NCBI GenBank assembly: GCA_004295245.1
Contig: REAR01000072.1
Span: forward strand, 1-33,217
Direction of reading: 5' to 3'
DNA: 33,217 bases
Source: Sphingobacteriales bacterium
GTDB lineage: Bacteria > Bacteroidota > Bacteroidia > Chitinophagales > Chitinophagaceae
Shown piece after piece: positions 18,938 to 27,336 of the stretch. The notes beneath the pieces are model-generated. The model saw only the letters and a program-made list of their open reading frames with translations. It searched no databases and had not been told where the DNA came from. Numbering within the stretch: position 1 is the first letter of the stretch; each line of letters starts with the position of its first letter. A program made the translations under genes and the position numbers.

Positions 18938-18961
18938 TTTTAAATTCTGTTTATGGTACCA

Positions 18962-19008
18962 GCTGTTGAGCTTTGTGCAACAGTGGTTGCGTCGCACTCT
19001 TCAACAGC
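18962..19008 (+). repeat. dispersed TTGCGTCGCAC repeat, copy F (forward), with flanking arms
   Basis: Core TTGCGTCGCACTCTT at 18987-19001. The copy is enclosed by perfect eight-base arms, GCTGTTGA at 18962-18969 and TCAACAGC at 19001-19008, so it can fold back on itself. It lies upstream of the nadB ATG. Confidence 0.83.
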
Positions 19009-19046
19009 AGTAAACTATTCTCCTATTGTTGTTTCAGGCAACAAAA

Positions 19047-19733
19047 TTATTTAATAACGGTTTGTTTGCTGTTAAAATATTTTATGGCCCCGGTTATAAT
19101 TAACAACTGTGCCAGTGCATAAGTTAGCATTATTAAAAAACCAGCAGTTGTAAAGGGCTGGTAAAATTTATTAATGGCCAGCAATGAGTCTGAACACACA
19201 AAGAGCAATGCACCTGCTATAAACCAGTATGCCCAATTTTTTGTGGCGGGGCTTGTGGTATGTATGGCCATTACCAGCATGGTGCTGATGGTTACGGCAT
19301 AAATAAGTACGGGTGTTTTTAATGCGCCCAGACCCGGACTTAAAAAGAAAAACAACGCAACCGCATAAATGCTGATGGCAATAATGGTAATGATGTTAAT
19401 GGGTAGTGGTGTTGTGTTTTGTTTTCTTACCTGCCAGAAGAAAAAGATATAAGTAAGGTGTGCCAGCAGAAAACTGCTGAGACCAGCGATAAAGAAATCA
19501 GGGTTTTTATCTTCCAGCATCAGAAACACATCTCCCAACCACGATAGTAAGAGTGCCAATATTACCACCCAACGACCCTGGCCTTTGGGTGTGGCTGCAA
19601 TAAACCATGCCAGAAGGGTTGCTATTAATAAGGGCTTGCTTACAAAACGCAGGGCTGCCCAATGGGTGCAAATAAAAAACAACTCCAGCGTTAACACTAA
19701 AAAAAACAGGTAAAGCCAGCCTCTTACTTTCAT
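19047..19733 (-). CDS. YhhN family membrane protein (lysoplasmalogenase-like)
   Basis: A 228-residue protein with about eight membrane helices. Motifs FVSKPLLIATLL, LLSWLGDVFLM, FIAGLSSFLLAHLTYI and VCSDSLLAINKF, with conserved polar residues in the membrane, are those of the YhhN/TMEM86 family. Animal TMEM86 proteins hydrolyse lysoplasmalogens; whether bacterial members do is known for few cases, so the substrate here is inference. It lies downstream of paaD on the same strand across a 136-base gap and may not belong to the paa operon. Confidence 0.8.
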   Translation of the reverse strand: MKVRGWLYLFFLVLTLELFFICTHWAALRFVSKPLLIATLLAWFIAATPKGQGRWVVILALLLSWLGDVFLMLEDKNPDFFIAGLSSFLLAHLTYIFFFWQVRKQNTTPLPINIITIIAISIYAVALFFFLSPGLGALKTPVLIYAVTISTMLVMAIHTTSPATKNWAYWFIAGALLFVCSDSLLAINKFYQPFTTAGFLIMLTYALAQLLIITGAIKYFNSKQTVIK

Positions 19734-19869
19734 ACAAAAGTTTTGCTGAAGCTACAGCATTTTGCAGGTATGGGTAGTATAAAAGCAGAATAAAGTGCTG
19801 CCGATGAACGGAGCGCCGCAACGGTGTTGCGCATTGATATAATGCTGGTAACCCAATAAAAAAAATGCG

Positions 19870-20364
19870 TTAATGGCATTTAAAATAATCAAACGGTTCT
19901 TTGCACTGCTGGCATTGGTATAAGGCTTTGCAGGCAGTGCTGCCAAACTCGCTAATGAGTTTTGTGTGGTGGCTGTTGCAATGCGGGCATTGTACCCCAT
20001 CGGCAGGAATGATAAATTGCTTATTGGGTGCAGCAATACCGTAGTCTTTTAATTTTTGTTTGCCGGTGGCGGTCATCCAATCGGTGGTCCATGCCGGAGA
20101 AAGAATAGTTGTTAAGATTATATTTTTATACCCTGCTGCCAGCAATGCCATTTTAATATTGGTTGCAATCATATCTGTGGCGGGGCAACCAGAGTAAGTA
20201 GGTGTAATAAAAATGGTGGTGGCGTCAGCAGTTATTTGTACGTTTCTTACAATGCCTAAATCTGTAATGGTAAGCACGGGTATTTCCGGGTCTTCAATGT
20301 TTGCAAGAATATTCCAGATGGTTTGTTCTGCGGTGTTTGTAATATGGGGTGTTGTGTTGTTCAT
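19870..20364 (-). CDS. paaD: phenylacetyl-CoA epoxidase accessory subunit PaaD
   Basis: A 164-residue protein with an N-terminal MIP18/DUF59 domain (IEDPEIPVLTITDLGIV, then PTYSGCPATDMI) and a C-terminal zinc-ribbon-like tail with CPHC and CQQC pairs. PaaD is thought to help mature or load metal into the epoxidase complex that converts phenylacetyl-CoA to its ring epoxide. Length and domain order are standard. I start at the ATG just after the paaC stop; a GTG at 20382 would overlap paaC. It is the last clear gene of the paaABCD set here; paaE, the reductase, is not next to it. Confidence 0.93.
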   Translation of the reverse strand: MNNTTPHITNTAEQTIWNILANIEDPEIPVLTITDLGIVRNVQITADATTIFITPTYSGCPATDMIATNIKMALLAAGYKNIILTTILSPAWTTDWMTATGKQKLKDYGIAAPNKQFIIPADGVQCPHCNSHHTKLISEFGSTACKALYQCQQCKEPFDYFKCH

Positions 20365-20368
20365 TGTG

Positions 20369-21103
20369 TTACCATTCTGCACCGGGGTAGGTTCTTTGCA
20401 GGTATTGCAGTTCTGCTAAAATATAACCCATTGCTTCTGTATGCAGGCCTTGTTTGCCGCCTTGCTGCATAAAAGTAGTAGCAGGTATTGGTAAGGTTGC
20501 TTCTGTAAAAATTGCATCCACATTTTGCAGCCAGGGTGTTTGCAGTGTTTCTACTGTTATAAATTCTTTTTCATAATTGGCGGGTATAAAAAACTCTCCG
20601 GTAAAAGGCCATAAAACACTAATAGCATTTTGCATGCGTTGGTTGCTTTCGGTAGTGCCATCGCCCAAGCGTATGACCCACTCGCTGCTCCAGCGCAGGT
20701 GATAGCTTACTTCTTTTATTGCTTTTGCAGCAATAGCAGCCAGTTGTTGGTTATGGCTTTGCTGTAGTTGTTGCAATTGTAAATATTGAAACTGGCTAAA
20801 AAGATATTGGCGCAAAATAGTTTGTGCCCAATCTCCGTTGGGTTGCTCTGCCAGCAATAGGTTTTTAAATTCACGTTCGGTTCTATGGTAAGCAAGACTG
20901 TCTTCTGTTGCAGTGCCGCCAATAATTGTGGCGGCGTATTGATAATAATTTCTTGCCTGGCCTAACAGGTCTAAAGAAATATTGGTAATGGCAATATCCT
21001 GTTCTAATACGGGGCCAAGGCCGCACCACTCAGCATTGCGTTGTGCCAGTATTAAAGAGGTATCTGCCAGATGAAGGGTATAGTCTATTAAAAAATTATC
21101 CAT
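20369..21103 (-). CDS. paaC: phenylacetyl-CoA epoxidase structural subunit PaaC
   Basis: A 244-residue ferritin-like helical subunit that pairs with the catalytic PaaA. The N-terminus carries LADTSLILAQRNAEWCGLGPVLEQDIA and the family block ITNISLDLLGQARNYYQYAA. KEVSYHLRWSSEWVIRLGDGT and GKQGLHTEAMGYILAELQYLQRTYPGAEW follow near the C-terminus. PaaC keeps the fold of PaaA but is structural. It sits between paaB and paaD with short gaps, in the classical order, indicating one transcript. Confidence 0.94.
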   Translation of the reverse strand: MDNFLIDYTLHLADTSLILAQRNAEWCGLGPVLEQDIAITNISLDLLGQARNYYQYAATIIGGTATEDSLAYHRTEREFKNLLLAEQPNGDWAQTILRQYLFSQFQYLQLQQLQQSHNQQLAAIAAKAIKEVSYHLRWSSEWVIRLGDGTTESNQRMQNAISVLWPFTGEFFIPANYEKEFITVETLQTPWLQNVDAIFTEATLPIPATTFMQQGGKQGLHTEAMGYILAELQYLQRTYPGAEW

Positions 21104-21123
21104 TATTCATTTTCAATTAGCTG

Positions 21124-21492
21124 TTACATATGGTTCACTTCATCGGGCAGTTGGTAAAAAGTGGGGTGGCGGTATACTTTATCTGTGGCGGGGTCGTACA
21201 GGCTGCCAGCATCATCGGGGTTAGAAGCATGTATGTATTTGCTTTCTACTACCCAGATGCTTACACCTTCCATGCGACGGGTGTACACATCACGGGCATT
21301 TTCTATAGCCATTTGCGCATCTGCTGCGTGCAGGCTGCCCACATGTTTATGATCTAAACCTTGCTTGCTGCGGATGAAAACTTCCCATAAGAGCCAGTTG
21401 CTTTCATTGCTGTATTGAGGGCTGGGGGCATCAGCACCGCTGCCGCTATCGGGAATGTCTCCGTAATAATATTTTTGTATGTAGTGTTTCAT
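21124..21492 (-). CDS. paaB: phenylacetyl-CoA epoxidase subunit PaaB
   Basis: A 122-residue small subunit of the epoxidase complex. The core LWEVFIRSKQGLDHKHVGSLHAADA, NARDVYTRRMEGVSIWVV and DKVYRHPTFYQLPDEVNHM follows the E. coli type closely, with an N-terminal extension of about 27 residues ahead of it (a DIPDSGSGAD stretch). I use the ATG at 21492; the frame is open to a TTG at 21576, but that extension starts at repeat copy G. The gene is separated from paaA by 132 bases containing that repeat. Confidence 0.92.
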   Translation of the reverse strand: MKHYIQKYYYGDIPDSGSGADAPSPQYSNESNWLLWEVFIRSKQGLDHKHVGSLHAADAQMAIENARDVYTRRMEGVSIWVVESKYIHASNPDDAGSLYDPATDKVYRHPTFYQLPDEVNHM

Positions 21493-21570
21493 ATTGCTTA
21501 GCTGAGTAAATTTTTTTTTAGTGCCACTACTAATGCCGGGTGCCATTAAAATGTTTATTTGCATTGTATG

Positions 21571-21633
21571 GCACAAGTGTGCGACGCAACGATGTTGAAA
21601 TACTTGTTGCTGCTGGCTACCTAATTAAGCTAC
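21571..21633 (-). repeat. dispersed TTGCGTCGCAC repeat, copy G (reverse)
   Basis: Minus-strand exact core at 21575-21589. From ACAAGTG at 21573 through GGCTACC near 21622 it aligns closely with copy I2 (31446-31494), so the unit extends over about 50 bases. ACAAGT at 21573 and ACTTGT at 21602 form short inverted arms. The end overlaps the last codons of paaA only slightly, if at all. Confidence 0.82.
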
Positions 21634-22572
21634 TTGTTTTTGTTGTTTGTTTTTTTTCTTTGTTGCGTATGCAATGGCTGCTTCACGCACCCATGCTCCG
21701 GCTGCATGGGCGTTGCGCCTTGCTTCTAAACGTTCTTTATTACAGGGGCCATTGCCTTTAACTACGTTCCAAAACTCCTGCCAGTTAATAGCGCCAAAAT
21801 CATAATGCTGTGTGGTTTCGTTCCATTTCAAATCAGGGTCGGGCAGCGTCATGCCTAATAGCTTTACCTGCTGTGCACACATATCTACAAATTGCTGGCG
21901 CAGTTCATCGTTAGTTTTTCTTTTAATTTTCCATTTCATGCTCTGGTCACTATTGGTACTTTCGCTGTCTTTGGGGCCAAACATCATCAGGCTGGGCCAC
22001 CACCAGCGGTTAATAGCATCCTGGCACATGGCTTTTTGTGCTTCGGTGCCTTTACTTAATACCAATAAACTTTCAAAACCCTGGCGTTGGTGAAAACTTT
22101 CTTCTTTACAAATGCGTACCATGGCTCTGGCATAAGGGCCATATGATGTGCGGCATAGCATTACCTGGTTTAAAATAGCTGCGCCATCTACCAGCCAACC
22201 AATGGCACCCATATCTGCCCATGTAAGGGTAGGGTAATTAAAAATAGAAGAGTATTTGGCTTTGCCGCTGTGCAAATCATTAATCATTTCATTGCGGCTG
22301 GTACCCAATGTTTCTGCGGCACTGTATAGATATAAACCGTGGCCAGCCTCATCTTGCACTTTGGCTATTAAAATTGCCTTGCGTTTTAATGAGGGTGCCC
22401 TGCTGATCCAGTTGCCTTCGGGCAGCATGCCTACAATTTCGCTGTGAGCATGCTGGCTAATTTGCCGCACATTGGTTTTGCGGTAGGCATCGGGCATCCA
22501 ATCTTTAGGTTCAATCTTCTGCTCAGCATCAATCTTTTGCTGAAACAATTGCTCTAATTCCAGTACAGACAT
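21625..22572 (-). CDS. paaA: phenylacetyl-CoA epoxidase catalytic subunit PaaA
   Basis: A 315-residue diiron oxygenase subunit that epoxidises the ring of phenylacetyl-CoA. The likely iron ligands are all present at a constant offset from the E. coli positions as I recall them: E45 (HSEIVG), E75 and H78 (DEAGHG), D129 (LVDGAA), E158 and H161 (KEESFH). The length is standard and the tail is Lys/Gln-rich. It is first in the operon, with a promoter-like box and a 14-base perfect palindrome just upstream. The dispersed repeat separates it from paaB, so PaaA might be made in a different amount from the other subunits. Confidence 0.95.
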   Translation of the reverse strand: MSVLELEQLFQQKIDAEQKIEPKDWMPDAYRKTNVRQISQHAHSEIVGMLPEGNWISRAPSLKRKAILIAKVQDEAGHGLYLYSAAETLGTSRNEMINDLHSGKAKYSSIFNYPTLTWADMGAIGWLVDGAAILNQVMLCRTSYGPYARAMVRICKEESFHQRQGFESLLVLSKGTEAQKAMCQDAINRWWWPSLMMFGPKDSESTNSDQSMKWKIKRKTNDELRQQFVDMCAQQVKLLGMTLPDPDLKWNETTQHYDFGAINWQEFWNVVKGNGPCNKERLEARRNAHAAGAWVREAAIAYATKKKNKQQKQVA

Positions 22573-22601
22573 GGCAAAAAAACTTTAGACGTAAAGATAG
22601 C

Positions 22602-22609
22602 CAAAAATA
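22602..22609 (-). promoter_or_regulatory. putative -7 box of the paa promoter
   Basis: TATTTTTG on the minus strand fits TAnnTTTG exactly and places the start of transcription near 22595, about 23 bases before the paaA ATG. The -33 region has no TTG but coincides with the palindrome at 22619. Confidence 0.45.
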
Positions 22610-22618
22610 CCCAAGCTC

Positions 22619-22632
22619 CTAACACGTGTTAG
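22619..22632. promoter_or_regulatory. operator-like palindrome upstream of paaA
   Basis: CTAACACGTGTTAG is a perfect 14-base palindrome centred about 31 bases before the proposed paaA transcription start, where a bound dimeric regulator would cover the -33 region. TetR-family repressors of paa genes bind sites of this general kind, but no regulator gene is in the window. Confidence 0.5.
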
Positions 22633-22745
22633 CGATGGGTTCTTTACCGCTGCAGGGGGTTAAACAATAAATACCCTGAGGCTGGTATTGGCAGGCTTTT
22701 ATTAAAGATGCAGATTTATAACTGTTATTATATCCTTTTTCATGC

Positions 22746-22785
22746 AACCCCCACCTCTTTCCAGAAACCGGGGGTTCTTTTTTTA
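22746..22785 (+). terminator. orphan terminator-like hairpin upstream of tatC
   Basis: AACCCCC / GGGGGTT (22746-22752 and 22770-22776) with a 17-base loop, then C and a long T-tract. It points rightward but lies before the tatC promoter and has no plus-strand gene upstream; the gene-free stretch from 22633 holds nothing else recognisable. Confidence 0.6.
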
Positions 22786-22790
22786 TAATC

Positions 22791-22820
22791 TTGATTCCTT
22801 TATTTATTCCTTTAAATTTG
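22791..22820 (+). promoter_or_regulatory. tatC promoter
   Basis: TTG at 22791-22793, a 19-base gap, then TAAATTTG at 22813-22820: a full match to the Bacteroidota promoter pattern. Transcription would begin near 22827, nine bases before the ATG at 22836. The upstream TTG that opens the longest frame is the -33 element itself. Confidence 0.72.
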
Positions 22821-22835
22821 CTGCCTCTATATACT

Positions 22836-23684
22836 ATGGCACTATTTAAAAGAAACCGCGGCGCCGAAAAGGCAGAAATGACATTTGTAGATCATCTGGA
22901 AGAATTGCGTTGGCACCTTGTAAGGGCTGCTATTGCAGTAGTGGTGGGTGCCATTCTAATTTTTATTTTTGCCAGAGAAATTGTTGACGTAATTATTTTA
23001 GGCCCTGCCCACCCCGATTTTATTACATATGACGTATTATGCAAATTGGGGCAAAAGCTGCACATTGGAGATGCATTGTGTATGGGTAATGTATCTGCAA
23101 AGTTTCAGGAAACTGCCATGACCGGCCAGTTTATGAGCACTTTTACCATTGCATTTGTGGGTGGGTTTGTAATTGCATTTCCGTATGTGTTTTGGGAGTT
23201 TTGGCGCTTTGTAAAACCAGCACTCAGCTCTAAAGAATTAAAAAGAACCCGTGGTGTTATATTTTGGGTTTCTGTATTGTTTTTTTTAGGTGTTGCATTT
23301 GGTTATTATGTATTAACACCTTTCATGGTAAACTTTTACTTTAGTTATTCTTTAAGCCCGCTAATAGAAATAAGACCAACATTTACAGATTATATAGAAA
23401 ACTTAATTTATACTACTGTAGGCATTGGAATACTATTTCAAATGCCGCTGTTGGTGTTTATACTTTCTAAAATTGGCATTCTTACACCAACTTTATTACG
23501 CAAGTATCGCCGCTATGCTTTTGTAATAATACTTATTCTGGCAGCCATCATTACTCCATCAACAGATCCTTTCAGTTTAACATTGGTAACAATACCATTG
23601 TATTTGTTATACGAAATAAGTATAACAGTATCTGCAAGAGCAGTAAAAGACCGCATTAAAAGAGAAGAAGAAGAATGGAGTTAG
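22836..23684 (+). CDS. tatC: Sec-independent protein translocase TatC
   Basis: A 282-residue membrane protein with six helices, the receptor for twin-arginine signal peptides in the Tat export system. Near the N-terminus is MTFVDHLEELRWHLVRA, holding the family's conserved acidic and arginine residues. Later blocks are FVGGFVIAFPYVFWEFWRFVKPAL and the FGYYVLTPFMVNFYFSY helix. The first periplasmic loop is longer than in E. coli TatC. The start at 22836 is fixed by the promoter just upstream; the extra 15 codons of the open frame are not translated in this reading. tatA is not adjacent. Confidence 0.95.
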   Translation: MALFKRNRGAEKAEMTFVDHLEELRWHLVRAAIAVVVGAILIFIFAREIVDVIILGPAHPDFITYDVLCKLGQKLHIGDALCMGNVSAKFQETAMTGQFMSTFTIAFVGGFVIAFPYVFWEFWRFVKPALSSKELKRTRGVIFWVSVLFFLGVAFGYYVLTPFMVNFYFSYSLSPLIEIRPTFTDYIENLIYTTVGIGILFQMPLLVFILSKIGILTPTLLRKYRRYAFVIILILAAIITPSTDPFSLTLVTIPLYLLYEISITVSARAVKDRIKREEEEWS

Positions 23685-23699
23685 TGTTGAACCTGCTTT

Positions 23700-23745
23700 A
23701 GCAATACTATTAAACATCGTTGCGTCGCACACTTCAGCAGTAACG
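23700..23745 (+). repeat. dispersed TTGCGTCGCAC repeat, copy H (forward)
   Basis: Exact 15-mer core at 23720-23734, followed by CAGCAGTAA. The left flank CAATACTATTAAACATCG fits the family pattern. It lies between the convergent ends of tatC and the lamin-tail gene. No reverse partner is seen before the next forward copy at 31290. Confidence 0.82.
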
Positions 23746-23765
23746 CGTTGTTGTGCCTGCAGGTT

Positions 23766-25298
23766 TTATTCTTTCATCAATTTTACTACAGCTATTGGTA
23801 TGGCAAGTTTACTGTCTGATAGAGAAGCGATATACATTCCTTTTGGCATCCCCTCAATATTTATCAGAATATTATTAATACCGGGTATTAAAACGGCATT
23901 TTGAGTAAGAACTATTCTTCCGGCAATATCTTTTACCTCTATAATAATATCTTTTGCAGCATTACTAATAATGGCCATAGCAGTATTATTTTTAAACGGA
24001 TTTGGATATGCCTTAAGTAAAATACCTGCCGTATTACTTTTTTTGGCGGCCAGCACAGCAGAGTATTTACTGCTTCCATTAATACCATTAATACGTATGC
24101 GGTAGAAACCAGCACTACCAGCAGCCAGTTTATAATTAAAGTTTTGAATAGGTGCCTGTGTTGTAACAGCTACTATACCGGCATACTCAAAATCAAAACC
24201 ATTATTACTACTTTCAATAGTAAAACTTTCAATTTCGGTACAAAAATCTGTAGCCCAATTTAGTTCAGTATTATTGCTGCTAAAATCAATAAACGAGCAG
24301 TGCAATAGAGTACCATTACAATCCAGTATAGTAAAATTGAAGGTTTTGTTGCTACATCCTGCAGCTGGCGTTAAAACAATACTGTATCGTCCGGGGGCTA
24401 AACCGCTAATGCCAACAGCGTTGCCAATATTATCTGTACCATTGGTATAACTATCTGTGCTTTCAAATACCTGATCATTATCCGTATCGTAGCCCAAAAT
24501 ATAAGATACCGGAAATATAGAACCCGATCCTGAAAAAAGAATATCAACTGCCCCATTATTACTGCAACTGGTAGATTGTAAAATGGTAAGCGAAGCAGTA
24601 ATATCAGAATTATCTCCAGATGTATTATTAGTTTCGCCACCACTTTGTTGCGTATCTTTCACCCAGCCACAATCTCCGTCTAATCGTCGGGCAAAACTAT
24701 TTCCCCTACCAGCAGATTCCCCAATAGTTTCATAAGTAAGCGCCATTAAATCAAGATCAAAACTTTGGCTGGCGCAACTTCCACCTGCTGATGAAGTAGT
24801 GATGAGGGAGGATGATTCTACTGGTAAATCTCTTACAACAGCATCTACAACAGAAAGTGTTGGAGACAATAGAACTACTTGTTCAGAAGCGGATCCACCA
24901 TCTGTAAAAAAGCCATCTCCGGTTGTTGGTATTGCGCCACTGGTACAATTACAGGTATTCCAATTTAAATCTACCGTAACATCATTATTAATATTAGCAC
25001 AACCAGTTGTTATAAAATTTTGCCCGGCAATAACATAAAACTGCCCGGGCTGTAAAATGGTATTTGCCGGAATGGTTACAGAAAAATCACCATCGGTAAG
25101 TATATAACATCCAATATTAATTGGTCCGGGCCCAAAATTATAAAGTTCTACAAATTCTGAAGTAACACCACAACCGTTAACTGGCCACGGCAAATATTCG
25201 TTAATTACCACCCGCCCTTGGGCTTGGGTAGAAGATGTGCCTGTTAAAAAGAGGAAGAAGGCAGCAACGAACAATCTTATAGTAATTGTCTTTTGCAT
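23766..25298 (-). CDS. lamin-tail-domain protein secreted by the type IX system
   Basis: A 510-residue protein with a signal peptide (about 1-26, ending TQAQ), then a lamin-tail (LTD) domain (about 28-150; VVINEYLPW, FVELYNFG, LTDGDFSVTIP, LQPGQFYVIAG). Middle sections are Ser/Asn/Gly-rich and carry several Cys. The C-terminal domain (about 428-510) shows YPNPFKNN, VKDIAGRIVLTQ, GINNILINIEGMPKGMYIASL and a final KLMKE, typical of T9SS type A sorting domains. It is therefore probably exported across the outer membrane and attached or released there. LTD domains occur in secreted nucleases and adhesins, but no enzyme motif is seen. Confidence 0.87.
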   Translation of the reverse strand: MQKTITIRLFVAAFFLFLTGTSSTQAQGRVVINEYLPWPVNGCGVTSEFVELYNFGPGPINIGCYILTDGDFSVTIPANTILQPGQFYVIAGQNFITTGCANINNDVTVDLNWNTCNCTSGAIPTTGDGFFTDGGSASEQVVLLSPTLSVVDAVVRDLPVESSSLITTSSAGGSCASQSFDLDLMALTYETIGESAGRGNSFARRLDGDCGWVKDTQQSGGETNNTSGDNSDITASLTILQSTSCSNNGAVDILFSGSGSIFPVSYILGYDTDNDQVFESTDSYTNGTDNIGNAVGISGLAPGRYSIVLTPAAGCSNKTFNFTILDCNGTLLHCSFIDFSSNNTELNWATDFCTEIESFTIESSNNGFDFEYAGIVAVTTQAPIQNFNYKLAAGSAGFYRIRINGINGSSKYSAVLAAKKSNTAGILLKAYPNPFKNNTAMAIISNAAKDIIIEVKDIAGRIVLTQNAVLIPGINNILINIEGMPKGMYIASLSDSKLAIPIAVVKLMKE

Positions 25299-25515
25299 AG
25301 GGTTGGGATTGTAAACAAAATACGGATTATTGACCCATGCAGTTTGTGTTGGTTTAAAAATTGCACTTTGGTATTGGTAAATACTTATATTGTAACATCA
25401 TTTACGCTTAAATTGCTGCACATCAACAGGTCATTCATTTTCCACTGGGTGAAGCATTTGGCCATTCATATAATTGGGTAGTATAACCCCCTTTTGAAAA
25501 GTATAGATTTGTACT

Positions 25516-26571
25516 ATGAGTTTGATTAAAAAACTATCAACTTATTGGCTGTACCAGTTATTAGGCTGGGGAGGGTTTATTATTATAAACATGTTTTTTG
25601 CCTATACTTTTGATCGCTTTGACAGCCGCTTTTTATACCGCATTTTTATTTATGTGGCATTGGGTGTTTTGTTTTCTCATATAATGCGATATACTATTAG
25701 AAGGTTAAATCTTTTAATGCAACCACTGCAACAGCAAATTATTAATTTTATAATTCTTACAATTGTTTTCTCTACCCTTTTAGGTGCAACAGAGGCTTTC
25801 GGGTCACGTTATTTACATATAGAAAATAGCGGTGCAAAAAAGTATGAATTATCAATTATAATATTGAATAACTCTTTTTATGCCTTCCTCTTCTTCTTTA
25901 TCTGGAATTGTATTTACTATATCTATCATTACATTCAGCAAAACCGCCGCCAGCAACTAGATACTTTAAAACTGGAAGCATTGGTTAAGGAGCTGGAATT
26001 AAAAACTATAAAGTCTCATATAAACCCACATTTTATTTTTAATGCATTAAATAGCATTCGTGCACTTATTGATGAAAACCCCAGCCGTGCCCGAACTGCT
26101 ATTACTGAACTGAGTAATATTCTAAGAAGTAGCATGCAGGCAGAAAAGCTGGAAACAGTGCCATTTGAAAGAGAATTAAATATTGTTAAAGATTATCTGG
26201 CATTAGAGTACATCCGTTTTGAAGATCGTTTGAAAATAGAGTATCAGATTGATGAAGATACATTAGACCAACCGGTACCCCCCATGATGTTGCAGACTCT
26301 GGTTGAAAACGCAATAAAGCACGGCATTAGTAAACAAATGAATGGAGGCATCGTAAAAATTATTTCAGATTTTAACAGAGATCAACACGAATTAATTGTA
26401 CAGAATACTGGTAAAATAAATGGAACAATAAATGGGGATGGTTTTGGTATTACCAGTACACAAAACAGGTTGCACTTGTTGTTTGGAGATAAAGCTAATT
26501 TTTCAATTAAAGAGGTTGCTGGTAATATAGTTGAAGCCAAAGTGGTTTTACCAGTAGCAATAACTGTATAA
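25516..26571 (+). CDS. LytS/AlgZ-type sensor histidine kinase
   Basis: A 351-residue membrane kinase with four helices in the first 135 residues and no recognised sensor domain. A short coiled coil is followed by the His_kinase (PF06580-type) block with the likely phosphorylated H172 in SHINPHFIFNALNSIRAL. A HATPase region carries LVENAIKHGI and GFGITSTQNRL. This family works with LytTR-type regulators, and exactly such a gene starts ten bases downstream. The signal is unknown. Confidence 0.92.
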   Translation: MSLIKKLSTYWLYQLLGWGGFIIINMFFAYTFDRFDSRFLYRIFIYVALGVLFSHIMRYTIRRLNLLMQPLQQQIINFIILTIVFSTLLGATEAFGSRYLHIENSGAKKYELSIIILNNSFYAFLFFFIWNCIYYIYHYIQQNRRQQLDTLKLEALVKELELKTIKSHINPHFIFNALNSIRALIDENPSRARTAITELSNILRSSMQAEKLETVPFERELNIVKDYLALEYIRFEDRLKIEYQIDEDTLDQPVPPMMLQTLVENAIKHGISKQMNGGIVKIISDFNRDQHELIVQNTGKINGTINGDGFGITSTQNRLHLLFGDKANFSIKEVAGNIVEAKVVLPVAITV

Positions 26572-26581
26572 ATTTTTTATA

Positions 26582-27316
26582 ATGATTAAAGCAATTATTA
26601 TTGATGACGAGCGACTTGCCCGTAACGAGCTAAAGAAACTCTTAATGGATTTTCCGGAAATAGAAGTGATTGCAGAAGCGGCCAATGCTAATGAAGGGTT
26701 AGAGAAAATTGAAACCATTAACCCCGATCTGGTTTTTCTGGATATTCAAATGCCGGGTAAAACAGGGTTTGATATGTTAGCAGAACTGGACAAAGCACCA
26801 CATGTAATTTTTACTACAGCCTATGATGAATATGCTTTAAGAGCTTTTGAAGTAAATGCGCTGGATTACTTATTAAAACCTGTAGAACCAAAGCGATTGG
26901 CAGATGCTGTACAGAAACTGCAATTGCAGGAAGAAAAAGAACAGATTTCAACTGGTGTAATTAATGTAAACCGCGAGCTATTAAAAGAAGACGATCAGGT
27001 ATTTGTAAAAGATGGGGAACGTTGCTGGTTTGTAAAACTTTCTGAAATACGTTTATTTGAAAGTGTGGGTAATTACGCCAAAGTTTTCTTTGGGCCTAAT
27101 AAGCCACTTATCTTAAAATCATTAAACGCATTAGAAGAACGGCTGGATGAAAAACTGTTTTTCAGGGCTAACCGAAAACATATAGTTAACCTGCGCATGA
27201 TTGAAAAGATTGAGCCTTATTTTAACGGGGGTTTATTATTGGAGCTAAAGGGGGGAGAAAAAATTGAAGTTAGCCGCCGGCAAACTGTTAAGTTTAAAGA
27301 AATGATGAGTTTGTAA
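26582..27316 (+). CDS. LytTR-family response regulator
   Basis: A 244-residue regulator. The N-terminal receiver has acidic pair D8-D9, phospho-acceptor D54 (VFLDIQMPG) and K99 (YLLKPVEP). The C-terminal LytTR DNA-binding domain (about 140-244) shows VFVKDGERCWFVKLSEI, ESVGNYAKVFF, FRANRKHIVNLRMI and VSRRQTVKFKEM. It partners the kinase ten bases upstream in one operon and ends with a strong terminator. Targets cannot be read from the window. Confidence 0.95.
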   Translation: MIKAIIIDDERLARNELKKLLMDFPEIEVIAEAANANEGLEKIETINPDLVFLDIQMPGKTGFDMLAELDKAPHVIFTTAYDEYALRAFEVNALDYLLKPVEPKRLADAVQKLQLQEEKEQISTGVINVNRELLKEDDQVFVKDGERCWFVKLSEIRLFESVGNYAKVFFGPNKPLILKSLNALEERLDEKLFFRANRKHIVNLRMIEKIEPYFNGGLLLELKGGEKIEVSRRQTVKFKEMMSL

Positions 27317-27336
27317 ATGCAGCTATTATATTCTTC

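Noticed and set aside
19752-20036. 94-residue minus-strand frame at the end of paaD
   Set aside because: It overlaps paaD in another frame, has no family motif, and runs into the gap before yhhN.
22655-22776. Attenuator or riboswitch controlling tatC
   Set aside because: The alternative pairings are real, but the full tatC promoter lies downstream of the terminator, so it cannot attenuate tatC from that promoter.
25504-25511. TAGATTTG as promoter of the LytS-type kinase
   Set aside because: It lies only four bases before the ATG, which would put the transcription start inside the coding region.
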